A DNA stretch of 64,000 nt from Rhizobium brockwellii (GTDB taxonomy: Bacteria; Pseudomonadota; Alphaproteobacteria; Rhizobiales; Rhizobiaceae): NCBI RefSeq assembly GCF_000769405.2, contig NZ_CP053443.1:1-64000 (forward strand). The letters are read 5' to 3'. Shown in pieces: positions 42,056 through 50,970 of this stretch. Positions within the stretch are counted from its first letter, which is position 1. Each line of letters opens with the position of its first letter. Both the position numbers and the translations under genes were made by a program. The notes under the pieces were generated by a model, which was not told the DNA's origin, ran no database searches, and saw only the letters and a list, made by a program, of their open reading frames with translations.

Positions 42056-44028
42056 GGTGCCCGATCCGCGTCAAAACGGTAGAGCTTCCAGCCGAAACGA
42101 TCCGTCAATATCACAGAAGAGCGGGGCATCATGTGCGCTACGACGCTGTGGGCCATCACCATTTTATCTTCTCCAAGGCGTTCGGCGAGGAACGCGCTAC
42201 CGGCGTCAGGGGTGACGATGAAGTAGCCTATATGATTGTCCCTGATGAAAACGTCGATATCCGAACCCGGTGCAGGCAGCACGTAGCGCGGCAATTGCCA
42301 ACCGCCATCGCGGCCATCGTTGTAAGCCGTGGACAATAATGTGTTGGAGTTATGGAAAGGTTGGAAAACGGTTCGCAGGTCGTGGTCCGCGATGTAGCGG
42401 TACATGAAATAGGCTTTGCGATGGCTCTCCAGATATTCATCGACACTTATCATCCCAAGCACGACGTCGAACGGCTTCATCTCGGCGGGATCCATGTCGG
42501 CACCGCTGCCCACTCGATACCAGTGGAAAATCCAGAGCCCGCTGGCCAGCAAGGCGACGACCACCGGACTGGCGACCAAGCAGGCGCGCGAGGAGACAAT
42601 TTTCGCAATCGGAACTATCTGCGGCATGATACGCCGGTCGAGCCAGCTGTCCATCCGTTCACGAACCAGGGAGGCGCCGATAAAACCGGTCGAAAAGAAA
42701 AGCAGATAGGCTGGGGTTGCCCACCTGATGTGATTGAACATGGCAGCATACCATATCACAAACATCGCAGCGACAACCATCGCGAGAAATGCGATGCGCC
42801 GAAAAGCCGCTGCCAGACCGGCCAGTATCAGACCAAGAGCAAGAATAGCATTCGGCTTGCGAGCCAGGAACCAATCGTAAAGGACATAGAGGAAGTCGTG
42901 CCAGCCTTGCATGCTCGCCAGGTTCGTCACGAAATGTCGGTTGGCGGGATCAAAGGCCCGGCCTAGTTCGAGCATATAATCGATCATCCACTCATCAGTC
43001 AGGCCCGGATGACCGAACAAGAAGGGATAGATCGGATTGCCGAGAATGATCAGGTTCTTCGCATACCAATAGCTCGCGACTGCGAGGAATGCGCAGAGGC
43101 AAGAGATGAAGAGCGGCAACGATATTCTTCCCTTGAGAAGCGTCGGTATCAATACCAGCCCTACCAGGCCAAGCATTTGAAGTTCCGTGTACTTTCCTCC
43201 GACCGCTCCCCCTAGCACCAGAGCGCAATGAAAAAGCTCCGCCGGACGGCCGGTCTCGAAATAACGCCACAGGAAAAGCATCGCCGCTACCGAGAAACAC
43301 GACCGGGCCAAATCCGTCATTGGCTCGCCGATATTCCCTGTGAAGAAGGGACTGGTGAGGATCAGAGCGACCACCAGAAAAAACCCGCATGCTCGCCAAC
43401 GGCTGGCACAGCTTGAAAGCAAAAACAAAAATCCAAAAAAAATTGCGATATTCATCGTCGCCGCGCCGGTCCAGTGACCGCTGACCATGATGACGAGCGC
43501 AAACAGCAGATTGAAGAATAGTGGAATATTGCCGTAGAAGGGATGGTCGATCTGCGGCGACACAAAGCCGGCGTGCTCGATGATGCTGTTTGCGAGCGGG
43601 ATGTGGAAAACCCACACGTCGTCGACGCTTGATGGAAATAGGGCCAGTATGCTCCACACATAGCAAAGGACGATGCATGTGAGTACAGCAAGCACCGGAA
43701 ACGGGTTTCCGGTTTTCGCTTCAGCGGCGACTTTTCGAAACAGTGAACCCAGGTCGCAAAGAACGGCGACAAGATCGCGCCGCCGCCAGATCATCGAGAC
43801 AGCCACGATAGGAAGAACGATTTCCCATCCTAATCCGTGAACTGCGCCAAGGACGGTAGCCGCACCGCCTGATATCGCCAGAGCCGGCAAAATGCCGCTG
43901 AACAAAAAGTCGATGCCGTCTCGAAAGGGCCGATCGCAACCTCGATTGAGCCAAACGACGATCCCTCGATCGATCACCAGGCCCCATAAGATTATAAAAG
44001 AAACCGCCCACCAGCCTGCGATCATCAC
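42052..44028 (-). CDS. Large integral membrane protein, GT-C-type glycosyltransferase-like
   Basis: A 658-residue protein with roughly a dozen membrane segments and a soluble C-terminal part of about 150 residues. After the first helices SSVDDVWVFHIPLANSI carries an acidic pair in the first large periplasmic loop, where GT-C enzymes of the ArnT/PMT type place a catalytic aspartate. GT-C enzymes transfer a sugar from a polyprenyl phosphate carrier; the carrier could be made by the product of the next upstream gene. Family-level confidence is moderate; donor and acceptor unknown. Confidence 0.7.
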   Translation of the reverse strand: MMIAGWWAVSFIILWGLVIDRGIVVWLNRGCDRPFRDGIDFLFSGILPALAISGGAATVLGAVHGLGWEIVLPIVAVSMIWRRRDLVAVLCDLGSLFRKVAAEAKTGNPFPVLAVLTCIVLCYVWSILALFPSSVDDVWVFHIPLANSIIEHAGFVSPQIDHPFYGNIPLFFNLLFALVIMVSGHWTGAATMNIAIFFGFLFLLSSCASRWRACGFFLVVALILTSPFFTGNIGEPMTDLARSCFSVAAMLFLWRYFETGRPAELFHCALVLGGAVGGKYTELQMLGLVGLVLIPTLLKGRISLPLFISCLCAFLAVASYWYAKNLIILGNPIYPFLFGHPGLTDEWMIDYMLELGRAFDPANRHFVTNLASMQGWHDFLYVLYDWFLARKPNAILALGLILAGLAAAFRRIAFLAMVVAAMFVIWYAAMFNHIRWATPAYLLFFSTGFIGASLVRERMDSWLDRRIMPQIVPIAKIVSSRACLVASPVVVALLASGLWIFHWYRVGSGADMDPAEMKPFDVVLGMISVDEYLESHRKAYFMYRYIADHDLRTVFQPFHNSNTLLSTAYNDGRDGGWQLPRYVLPAPGSDIDVFIRDNHIGYFIVTPDAGSAFLAERLGEDKMVMAHSVVAHMMPRSSVILTDRFGWKLYRFDADRAP

Positions 44029-44042
44029 CGCTCCCGTGGCTC

Positions 44043-45281
44043 CTATCCCGCGAGAGGGGGCGCAGGCTTCTTGACGGGCAGCATGACCCCAAGCGCCCGG
44101 ATCATGAGCCCTGAAATAAAGATCTGGAACGCTGTCGTGATAAGCCAGAGCCCGAAGACGGCCCAGTTCGTTTCGACGCCAATCTCCGGCAGCAAGTATC
44201 CATTCCCGACATAGGAATCAAAGAGCGGAAACGCCAACAAAACGCCTGCAAGTACGGCCACGACCGTTCCCCAGATCGTTGCATTATAAGGCAGAAGCCG
44301 CTCGAAACGAGGCTGCACGCGTCCCGAATAGTCGAAGATAACCCGACCGATCGCGGCCGAAACCAGCATTGATTGACCAAGGACGGCCAAGGCCATGGCA
44401 AAAAGCATGGCATTGGACGAGAAGCGCACACCGGCAATGGACATAGGTCCAGCGAGCAATGGCAGCATGATGATCAAGCCTAGAGCCAGAAGCAAGAAGC
44501 CCGGCCAGATGAGAAAGAAATCAAACCCGTAGACAAACATCGCCTGAAGATTACGCCAGCCAGCGCGCCACGGCTCCATCCAACCCCGCCGCTTCATGTG
44601 GCTGAGCCGTCCATCCGGATCTTTCAGGAAGTGGATCGGCACTTCGGTGGTCGGAAGCTCCATGTGCACGGACTTCAGCACCATTTCCGACGCATATTCC
44701 CATCCTTGCGACCGAAGATCCATGCGCAGCAATGCATCGACACTGATGCCCCGCATGCCGCAATGGATGTCGGAAAAGCGGCTGGCGAACATCCGATTGA
44801 GAATCCACGTCGTCAGTGGCGTTCCGAAATAGCGATGCAGCGGCGGCATTGCATTGTCTTCGATCGAGCCCTTGAACCGCGAGCCCATCACGAAGTCGGC
44901 GCCCTTCCGGAAGGCCTCGATAAACGGCGCAATCTGGCGAAAATCATAGGTGCAGTCCGCATCGCCCATGATGATGAACTTACCACGGACGAATGGAATG
45001 GCATCGATATAAGCCCTGCCCAGACCGCGCTTCGGTGTCCGCAAGACTCGGGCGCCCCTGTCGCGAGCGATTTCGGGTGTGCGATCGGTCGAACTGTCGA
45101 CGATCAGTATCTCCACCGCTGCCCCGCTTGCTGCAATACCCTCGCGGCACCAGTCGACGAAGGTTCCGATCGTCAATTCCTCGTTAAGAGACGGGACGAG
45201 GATGGTCACTTCAGGGTCGGTGACATCATCGTCGGGGGTGAGGAGCGTCAATTCCGGATCGTGAATGCTGGGGAAATTCAT
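44043..45281 (-). CDS. Polyprenyl-phosphate glycosyltransferase (GT2, DPM-like)
   Basis: A 412-residue GT2 enzyme. The start MNFPSIHDPELT lies 17 bases after the isomerase stop; longer frames overlap that gene. The catalytic domain spans about residues 25-255: ILVPSLNEELTIGTFVD, GDADCTYDF (DxD) and DIHCGMRGIS. Four hydrophobic segments follow (about 270-405). This architecture belongs to enzymes that load sugars onto undecaprenyl/dolichyl phosphate. It likely provides the lipid-linked sugar for the membrane transferase downstream. Confidence 0.88.
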   Translation of the reverse strand: MNFPSIHDPELTLLTPDDDVTDPEVTILVPSLNEELTIGTFVDWCREGIAASGAAVEILIVDSSTDRTPEIARDRGARVLRTPKRGLGRAYIDAIPFVRGKFIIMGDADCTYDFRQIAPFIEAFRKGADFVMGSRFKGSIEDNAMPPLHRYFGTPLTTWILNRMFASRFSDIHCGMRGISVDALLRMDLRSQGWEYASEMVLKSVHMELPTTEVPIHFLKDPDGRLSHMKRRGWMEPWRAGWRNLQAMFVYGFDFFLIWPGFLLLALGLIIMLPLLAGPMSIAGVRFSSNAMLFAMALAVLGQSMLVSAAIGRVIFDYSGRVQPRFERLLPYNATIWGTVVAVLAGVLLAFPLFDSYVGNGYLLPEIGVETNWAVFGLWLITTAFQIFISGLMIRALGVMLPVKKPAPPLAG

Positions 45282-45298
45282 GCGCGTAAAACGGCTCG

Positions 45299-45925
45299 TT
45301 AGGAAAGAGTAGGCGGGACAAGCCCGCAGGAGAAATCCAATACGGCATGGCAAATCGCCAGATGCGCGATCTCCACATAGCCATATTGATCGGAGGCCAC
45401 ATAAAAGTTCAGGTCACCGAGATCACGCAGGGGATTGCCCGGCGCGAAGCCGCTCAAAGTCATGATGGCGCAACCTTTTTCCCGGGCCATGCGGACGGCC
45501 TTGGTAATGCTTTCCGATCTTCCCGAACTGCTGATTGCCACCAGCAGGTCACCTTCGTTCGCATGCATGCCGATCTGCGTCGAGAACACATTCTCATATC
45601 CGAGATCGTTCGAGAGGCATGTCAGCGTCGCGCCGTCGTTCATCGCCATGGCGCGCAGCCCGCCGTTTTTGGAATAGTCCGTCGCCATGTGGCTAGCGAT
45701 TGCCGCGCTGCCGCCGTTGCCAATGAACATGATCTTCCGTCCCGCATCGTGCGTGGCGCGAGCCAGTTGCATGGACTCTGTCACCGCTGCTGCATAGTCC
45801 AGGCTCTCACCGGCTGCCCGCGTAGCGGTTGCACTCACAAGAACATGGCGGAGAAATGTGAAGTAGCGATCCAGGTCGCCGGCTGTTACGCCAAGCCCCG
45901 AAGATCTGTTGTCGTTCTGTGACAT
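45299..45925 (-). CDS. gmhA: Phosphoheptose isomerase (SIS domain)
   Basis: A 208-residue SIS-domain isomerase. FIGNGGSAAIASHMATDYSK and LLVAISSSGRSESITKAVR are the phosphosugar-binding loops of GmhA, and a late EIAHLAICHAVLD helix fits the family. It turns sedoheptulose 7-phosphate into D-glycero-D-manno-heptose 7-phosphate. First gene of the operon; its promoter should lie in 45926-46010. The route continues with HddA and the HddC-GmhB fusion. Confidence 0.92.
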   Translation of the reverse strand: MSQNDNRSSGLGVTAGDLDRYFTFLRHVLVSATATRAAGESLDYAAAVTESMQLARATHDAGRKIMFIGNGGSAAIASHMATDYSKNGGLRAMAMNDGATLTCLSNDLGYENVFSTQIGMHANEGDLLVAISSSGRSESITKAVRMAREKGCAIMTLSGFAPGNPLRDLGDLNFYVASDQYGYVEIAHLAICHAVLDFSCGLVPPTLS

Positions 45926-46157
45926 CCTCGTTCAGTCCCTACGCCTTGGAAATTGGGGCGTCCTTAAAGATTAAATGGGGCAAAGGCAAGTTGCCCGCCC
46001 CCTCTTTTGAGGGTTGTCGCCGAGTGTCACGGCTTTGCAACTAAAGGTCTTCCGTACCGTGAGGCTCGGCGGGCACGCCGCTCATTCTTCGGTTGGAGCG
46101 ATCCACGTACCAACAAGGCAGGTGGAGGCAAAAGTCCGTATCACTCGAACCTTGAAT

Positions 46158-46196
46158 GTAAGGAAAAATTCCATTACTTTTGTATTGGTTTACGAT
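46158..46196 (+). promoter_or_regulatory. Possible promoter/operator of the VapBC pair
   Basis: An imperfect inverted repeat (GTAAGGAA, AAA, TTCCATTAC; 46158-46177) is followed by TACGAT (46191-46196), a plausible -10, before AGGAG and the antitoxin ATG. AT-richer than the surroundings. Assignment is tentative. Confidence 0.35.
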
Positions 46197-46208
46197 AGGA
46201 GATTTTCC

Positions 46209-46460
46209 ATGGCTTCCCTTGCCGTCACAATGAAAGGGCAAATCACGCTGAGACGGGATTTGCTAACGCACCTTGGGGTCAAACCGGGGGAGCGGATCGA
46301 ATTCGACAAGTTGCCCGGGGGCGAGCTGCGGGTAAAGGCCGCTCGTCCAACGGGGGCAATCGACGATTTTATCGGTCGGCATGCCGGCAAGATGAAAAAG
46401 CCGTTGACCATCGAAGAGATGAACGAAATCGCGGCTTCGGGCTGGGCCGGCGAGGAATGA
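46209..46460 (+). CDS. AbrB/MazE-type antitoxin (VapB-like)
   Basis: An 83-residue swapped-hairpin AbrB protein. The AbrB region VTMKGQITLRRDLLTHLGVKPGERIEFDKL spans residues 6-35 and is the DNA-binding dimer; the acidic C-terminal tail should neutralise the toxin. ATG 46209 follows AGGAG; the frame stays open to 46014 but without an AbrB-like sequence. Overlaps the toxin start by ATGA. The 283 bases upstream (45926-46208) hold two opposite promoters and no gene. Confidence 0.88.
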   Translation: MASLAVTMKGQITLRRDLLTHLGVKPGERIEFDKLPGGELRVKAARPTGAIDDFIGRHAGKMKKPLTIEEMNEIAASGWAGEE

Positions 46461-46855
46461 AAGTTTCAGTCGATACCAACGTTCTTGCTCGAGCAGTCCT
46501 GCAGGATGATGCTGAGCAGGGAAGGGCAGCGGCAAAGCTCCTCAAGGAAGCATCGCTGATCGCGATTTCCCTGCCGAGCTTATGTGAACTGGTCTGGATA
46601 CTGCGTCGCGGAGCCAGGCTATCAAAGGAAGATGTTTCACAGACGATCCACGACCTGCTCAACGCGGGCAATGTGGCGATGAACCGTCCCGCGGTCGAAG
46701 CAGGACTGGCCATGCTGGAGGCCGGTGGCGATTTCGCAGATGGCGTGATTGCGCATGAAGGAGCATGGCTTGGCGGCGAGAGCTTCGTATCTTTCGACAA
46801 GCAGGCGGTCGAACTGGTAATCCGCCAAGGCCAACCCGCGCGTCTTCTCGCCTGA
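46457..46855 (+). CDS. PIN-domain toxin (VapC-like ribonuclease)
   Basis: A 132-residue PIN-domain protein. The acidic active site is seen at VDTNVLARA (about residue 6), LCELVWIL (about 42), DFADGVIAHEG (about 95) and FVSFDKQAV (about 114). VapC toxins cleave tRNA or rRNA. Directly coupled to the antitoxin gene. Sits alone between two minus-strand operons and probably aids plasmid maintenance. Confidence 0.9.
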   Translation: MKVSVDTNVLARAVLQDDAEQGRAAAKLLKEASLIAISLPSLCELVWILRRGARLSKEDVSQTIHDLLNAGNVAMNRPAVEAGLAMLEAGGDFADGVIAHEGAWLGGESFVSFDKQAVELVIRQGQPARLLA

Positions 46856-46898
46856 AATTCCGCAGGCTCATGAGCGAGGCGGCGGGCGGGCGTTAGCT

Positions 46899-47876
46899 TC
46901 AGAACCGATGTTCCGCTCCTTCGACCGGATTTGCCCAGACCGTCATGCCAGGCGTAAACGGCGTCTCGCCATCGGCGCGCACGACCATCTCGCCGAGTTC
47001 GGGGACGTCGAGGTAGAGGATCGCGTCGGCGCCAAGCCGCTCCACATGCCGGATCCCGCCCTGCCATTGCCCTGCACCTTCCGAAAGCCTGATATGTTCC
47101 GGGCGAATGCCGTAGGTCGTGCAGTTCATTCGCCGCGCGGTCTCGCCGCCATAGAGGTTCATCTTCGGGCTGCCGATGAATCCGGCGACGAAGGGTGTCG
47201 CGGGATTGCGGTAGAGCTCCATCGGACTGCCGATCTGTTCGACCGCGCCGCCGTTCAGGACGACGATCTTGTCCGCCATCGTCATGGCTTCGACCTGGTC
47301 GTGGGTGACATAGATCATCGTCGATTTCAGGCGGGCGTGGAGATCGGCGATCTCAAGGCGCATCTGGGCGCGGAGCGAAGCGTCGAGATTGGAGAGCGGC
47401 TCGTCGAACAGGAAGACCTTGGGATCGCGGATGATCGCGCGGCCGATGGCGACACGCTGCCTTTGGCCGCCGGAGAGTGCTTTCGGCTTTCTCTCCAGCA
47501 ACTGGGTGAGCTGCAGCGTTTCGGCCGTCGCCGCGACCTTGGCGGCGATTTCCGCCTTCGGGCGGCGGGCGAGTGAAAGGCCGAAGCCGATATTCTCGGC
47601 AACGGTCATATGCGGGTAGAGCGCGTAGCTCTGGAACACCATGGCAATGCCGCGCTCGGAGGGTTCGGCATAGGTCACGTCCTTGCCGCCGATGGTCAGC
47701 GTGCCTGAGGTCGTTTCTTCCAGGCCGGCGATGATGCGCAGCAGCGTCGATTTTCCGCATCCAGACGGGCCGACGAAAACGACGAACTCGCCGGAGGCAA
47801 CCTCCAGATCGATCCCCTTGATGACTTCAAGGGCGCCAAAGCTCTTGCGAACTTGCTTGAGAGTGAGCTCAGCCAT
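46899..47876 (-). CDS. Sugar ABC transporter ATPase (UgpC/MsmK-like)
   Basis: A 325-residue carbohydrate importer ATPase. Walker A GPSGCGKST, signature LSGGQRQRVAIGRAI, Walker B VFLFDEPLSNLD and the MSME-type NPVEGAEHRF ending are all there. The regulatory C-terminal domain is shorter than in typical 360-residue members. Last gene of the rhamnosidase operon. Confidence 0.92.
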   Translation of the reverse strand: MAELTLKQVRKSFGALEVIKGIDLEVASGEFVVFVGPSGCGKSTLLRIIAGLEETTSGTLTIGGKDVTYAEPSERGIAMVFQSYALYPHMTVAENIGFGLSLARRPKAEIAAKVAATAETLQLTQLLERKPKALSGGQRQRVAIGRAIIRDPKVFLFDEPLSNLDASLRAQMRLEIADLHARLKSTMIYVTHDQVEAMTMADKIVVLNGGAVEQIGSPMELYRNPATPFVAGFIGSPKMNLYGGETARRMNCTTYGIRPEHIRLSEGAGQWQGGIRHVERLGADAILYLDVPELGEMVVRADGETPFTPGMTVWANPVEGAEHRF

Positions 47877-47880
47877 TCGG

Positions 47881-48708
47881 TTACCCTTTTACGGCGCCGG
47901 CCGTCATGCCGGCGACGATCTGCCGGTTGAAAAAGATGAAGACGACCAGCGGCGGGATCGTCACGAGGAGGATATTCATGAAGAGGAGATTGTACTGGCT
48001 CGTATACATGCTCTGGAAATTATAGAGCGTCAGCTGCACGGTCACATTCTCCTTGCCGGGAAGGTAGTAGAGCGGGTTGGTGAAATCGTTGAAGATCGCA
48101 ATGGATTGGACGACGATGTTGGTGACGGTCACCGGCTTCAGCAGCGGCAAGATCACTCTGAAGAAGATCTGTCGGGGTTTGGCGCCGTCGATCAGCGCCG
48201 CCTCGTCGAGGTCGCGTGGTATGGTCGAGATGAACGACCGGTAGAGCAAGGTCGAGAAAGAGAGATTATAGGCGACCTGGATCAGGATCATCCCGGTCAT
48301 GGTCTTGAAGAGACCGATCTCCTGCAAGAGGCCGATGGTGGGCACGACGGCTGGCGGCATCATCAGACCCATGAACAGGGCAATGGAGGCCACCCTGTTC
48401 CAGACGGTCTTGCGGCGCTGCATCACATATCCGACCATTGCCGACAGCAGGATCAGGATCGTGACGGAGGCCACGGTGATCAGCGTGGAGTTGAAATAGG
48501 CGAGCGCGAGCTGGTAGTCGCGCGCCTTGAAGACGGCGATCAGATTATCCCAGAACAGCCAATGCTCGGGCAATTCGAAATCGAGGCGAGACGCTTCGGA
48601 TTTCGATTTGACCGCCTGGAGAGCGACGAAAACGAAGGGCATGACGAAGATGACGGCCGCCACCGCAAGGGCTATCGCGCCGGTCACGTAAGGGCGGACG
48701 CTTCTCAT
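47881..48708 (-). CDS. Sugar ABC transporter permease (MalG-like)
   Basis: A 275-residue permease with about six helices. The start MRSVRPYVTG overlaps the upstream permease by ATGA; a longer frame to 48735 lies within that gene. The EAA loop is DEAALIDGAKPRQIFFRVIL, and the C-terminus ends NRQIVAGMTAGAVKG as is usual for MalG relatives. Confidence 0.91.
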   Translation of the reverse strand: MRSVRPYVTGAIALAVAAVIFVMPFVFVALQAVKSKSEASRLDFELPEHWLFWDNLIAVFKARDYQLALAYFNSTLITVASVTILILLSAMVGYVMQRRKTVWNRVASIALFMGLMMPPAVVPTIGLLQEIGLFKTMTGMILIQVAYNLSFSTLLYRSFISTIPRDLDEAALIDGAKPRQIFFRVILPLLKPVTVTNIVVQSIAIFNDFTNPLYYLPGKENVTVQLTLYNFQSMYTSQYNLLFMNILLVTIPPLVVFIFFNRQIVAGMTAGAVKG

Positions 48709-49583
48709 TCCTCGACCTCGCGCCGGTTGAACCACAGGGTGAATGGCAGGATGATTACGGCGATCAGCGCAAACAGGATGACGTTTCCGGCCGTCGACAG
48801 GCCGTAGAAACCCGCCTGGTACTGCTTATAGATGACCGAGGCGACCACATCGGAGGAGAAACCAGGCCCGCCGCGGGTCATGGCCCATATCAGATCGAAG
48901 GATCGAAGCCCGCCGATCAGCGACAATGTCACCACGATGACAGTGGCGGGACGTACGAGCGGCAGGGTGATCCGGAAAAATTGCTGGAGACGCGTGGCGC
49001 CGTCAATCCGCGCGGCCTCATAATAATCGGGGCTGATCGCGGCAAGCCCGGCGATGAAGATCAAGGTGGCGAGGCCGACACCCTTCCAGACATCGACCAA
49101 AGCCACCGAAAAAAGCGCCAGCGCCGGATTGGTGAGCCATCCCGGGCCGGGAATGCCGAGCGTCTCGAGCGTGACATTGATGATGCCCTTGGTCGGATGC
49201 ATCATTACCGTGAAGGTGATGCCGATGCCGATTGTCGAGACCAGGACGGGAAAGAAGACCAGCGTGCGCAGGAAGCCGCGGGCAAAGATATTGCTGGTCA
49301 GGAGTACGGCAAGCAGCAGCCCGCAGACCGTCTTCAGGCCGGATGTCGTCACGGCATAGATCAGCGTGTTGACCAGTCCCTTGACCAGGAAGGGTTCGGA
49401 AAAGAACTGCCGAAAGTTTTCGAGCCCGATGAATTCGGCGGTCGAAAGATCCCAGCGTGTGAGGCTGAACCAGAGAGAGGATACGGTGGGAACCAGAAAC
49501 AGCACGCCGTAGATGATTGCGGCTGGAATGAAAAACCACAGCGGGTAGGGCGATTTGCGCGAGCGGGGGCGTGTCTCGGTCAT
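48705..49583 (-). CDS. Sugar ABC transporter permease (MalF-like)
   Basis: A 292-residue permease. A first helix at about residues 14-34 (FFIPAAIIYGVLFLVPTVSS) and the EAA loop YEAARIDGATRLQQFFRITL mark the CUT1 MalF family. It pairs with the MalG-like permease in the importer for the rhamnosidase substrate. Confidence 0.91.
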   Translation of the reverse strand: MTETRPRSRKSPYPLWFFIPAAIIYGVLFLVPTVSSLWFSLTRWDLSTAEFIGLENFRQFFSEPFLVKGLVNTLIYAVTTSGLKTVCGLLLAVLLTSNIFARGFLRTLVFFPVLVSTIGIGITFTVMMHPTKGIINVTLETLGIPGPGWLTNPALALFSVALVDVWKGVGLATLIFIAGLAAISPDYYEAARIDGATRLQQFFRITLPLVRPATVIVVTLSLIGGLRSFDLIWAMTRGGPGFSSDVVASVIYKQYQAGFYGLSTAGNVILFALIAVIILPFTLWFNRREVEE

Positions 49584-49605
49584 GACTACCTCTTCTATCG
49601 GGTGG

Positions 49606-49631
49606 AACCTCGCTCCATCGGGAGCGAGGTT
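49606..49631 (-). other. Intercistronic hairpin after the binding-protein gene
   Basis: AACCTCGCTCC and GGAGCGAGGTT pair perfectly (11 bp) around a four-base loop between the binding-protein stop (49650) and the MalF-like start. No T run in the direction of transcription. Confidence 0.68.
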
Positions 49632-49649
49632 AATTGACCCGAAAGGCCG

Positions 49650-50933
49650 CTACCAGTTGGGCAGGCCGAGCTGCTTGGCCTGCTTGCGCACATCGTCGTC
49701 ATAGAGCTTTGCCGCGTCGGCCGGCTGGCGAATACCGGAGCCGACTTCGACGGTGATCTGCTCGAGAGCCGGCCCCTTGACCGGCGAAACAAATTCCAGC
49801 GCCGGGGTCGTCTTGTCCTTGGCCTCGAAATAGGGGAGCATGTCCTTCACCGCAGGCGGTACGTCGGCAGGCAGACCGCAGCCGTCGATCAAGGGAGGCC
49901 CTTGCACGGTGTTGGTTTCCACCATGATTTTGCAGCCTTCGACGCTTCCTGCGAAATCCACGAATTTCTTCGCTTCCTCTGCGTGCTGACTGGTAAGCGG
50001 AATGTAGAGGGCGGGCGGCATCCAGACCGTCAGGCCATTCGTCGCCGCGTCGTCGCTCGGCTGCGCGAAGAAACCGACATCTGCGAGGTTCTCGGGATAA
50101 TTCTGCTTGAGCGCGCCGATTGCGAAGCTCAGCATTGGATAATGCGCTGCCTCGCCCGTTGCCACCATTCTGAGGCCATCGTCATAGCTTGCCGCGCCGA
50201 AATCCTCGTTCATCAGGCCAGCGTCGTGAACGTCCTTCAGCCGTTCGAAGCCTTTCATGGCCGCCGGCGTCTCTGCGTATTTCGCCTTGTTGGCAGTGTA
50301 GTCGGCGGCGAAGTTCGGCACGGCGGCATGGAGGTTGTAATAGTCCGCCAGAACGAATAACTGCGAGGTCCAGGTATCGCGATAGGTCTGCGCCACGGCG
50401 ACCTTTCCTGATGCCTTGACCTTCGCGTTGTTTGCCATGAAGTCCGCCCATGTCTTCGGGACGGAGAGGCCGAGGTCCTGGTAGATTTTCCTGTTGTAGA
50501 GGATGCCGCCCGCCATCGCCGTGCCGAAGGGAACGCCATAGATCTTGCCATCGGCGCGGACGACCGATTTGAAGCCTTCGTCGACCTTCGCCTGCGACGC
50601 AAGACCGCTCAGATCGACAAGCGTCTGCGCGGGTTTCAGCGCCTGGAGCAGCGAGCCGGAATTGTAGAGAAACACATCGGACATCTCCCCCGTCGCCAGG
50701 CGCGTCTTGATGATGTTGTCGCCTTCGCCGCCACCGGCCCGCGGCTCGATTTCGATGGTCACGTCAGGCGCCTTTGCCTGATAGGCGGCAACCAGTGCCT
50801 CGGCTGCCGCGACGGTGTCCGGGTTGTTGTCGATCAGGAATGACAGCGTGGTGTCTGCATGCGACGGGCCAGCCGCGATCAGTGCAAAAAGCGCGGACGC
50901 GCCCGCAAGAATGAGTTTTATCCGATGTGTCAT
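49650..50933 (-). CDS. Sugar ABC transporter substrate-binding protein
   Basis: A 427-residue CUT1 binding protein. Signal peptide MTHRIKLILAGASALFALIA with cleavage near SHA-DTT. Landmarks: VTIEIEPRAGGGEGDNIIKT, GKIYGVPFGTAMAGGILYN and a late SAR VEVGSGIRQP. It follows the rhamnosidase gene by 37 bases. The ligand is probably a rhamnose-containing oligosaccharide or glycoside, inferred from the glycosidase. Confidence 0.91.
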   Translation of the reverse strand: MTHRIKLILAGASALFALIAAGPSHADTTLSFLIDNNPDTVAAAEALVAAYQAKAPDVTIEIEPRAGGGEGDNIIKTRLATGEMSDVFLYNSGSLLQALKPAQTLVDLSGLASQAKVDEGFKSVVRADGKIYGVPFGTAMAGGILYNRKIYQDLGLSVPKTWADFMANNAKVKASGKVAVAQTYRDTWTSQLFVLADYYNLHAAVPNFAADYTANKAKYAETPAAMKGFERLKDVHDAGLMNEDFGAASYDDGLRMVATGEAAHYPMLSFAIGALKQNYPENLADVGFFAQPSDDAATNGLTVWMPPALYIPLTSQHAEEAKKFVDFAGSVEGCKIMVETNTVQGPPLIDGCGLPADVPPAVKDMLPYFEAKDKTTPALEFVSPVKGPALEQITVEVGSGIRQPADAAKLYDDDVRKQAKQLGLPNW

Positions 50934-50970
50934 GACGTTCCTCCTCTGAACGGTGTGACGTGTATGCTCC

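Noticed and set aside
45977..46013. Short inverted repeats GGGCAA/TTGCCC and CCTC/GAGG before gmhA as a terminator or operator
   Set aside because: Stems of six and four pairs are within chance in GC-rich DNA, and no T run or matching site elsewhere supports a role.
46014..46208. N-terminal extension of the AbrB-type antitoxin
   Set aside because: The added 65 residues resemble nothing, include the promoter region, and the ATG at 46209 has AGGAG and gives the normal antitoxin length.
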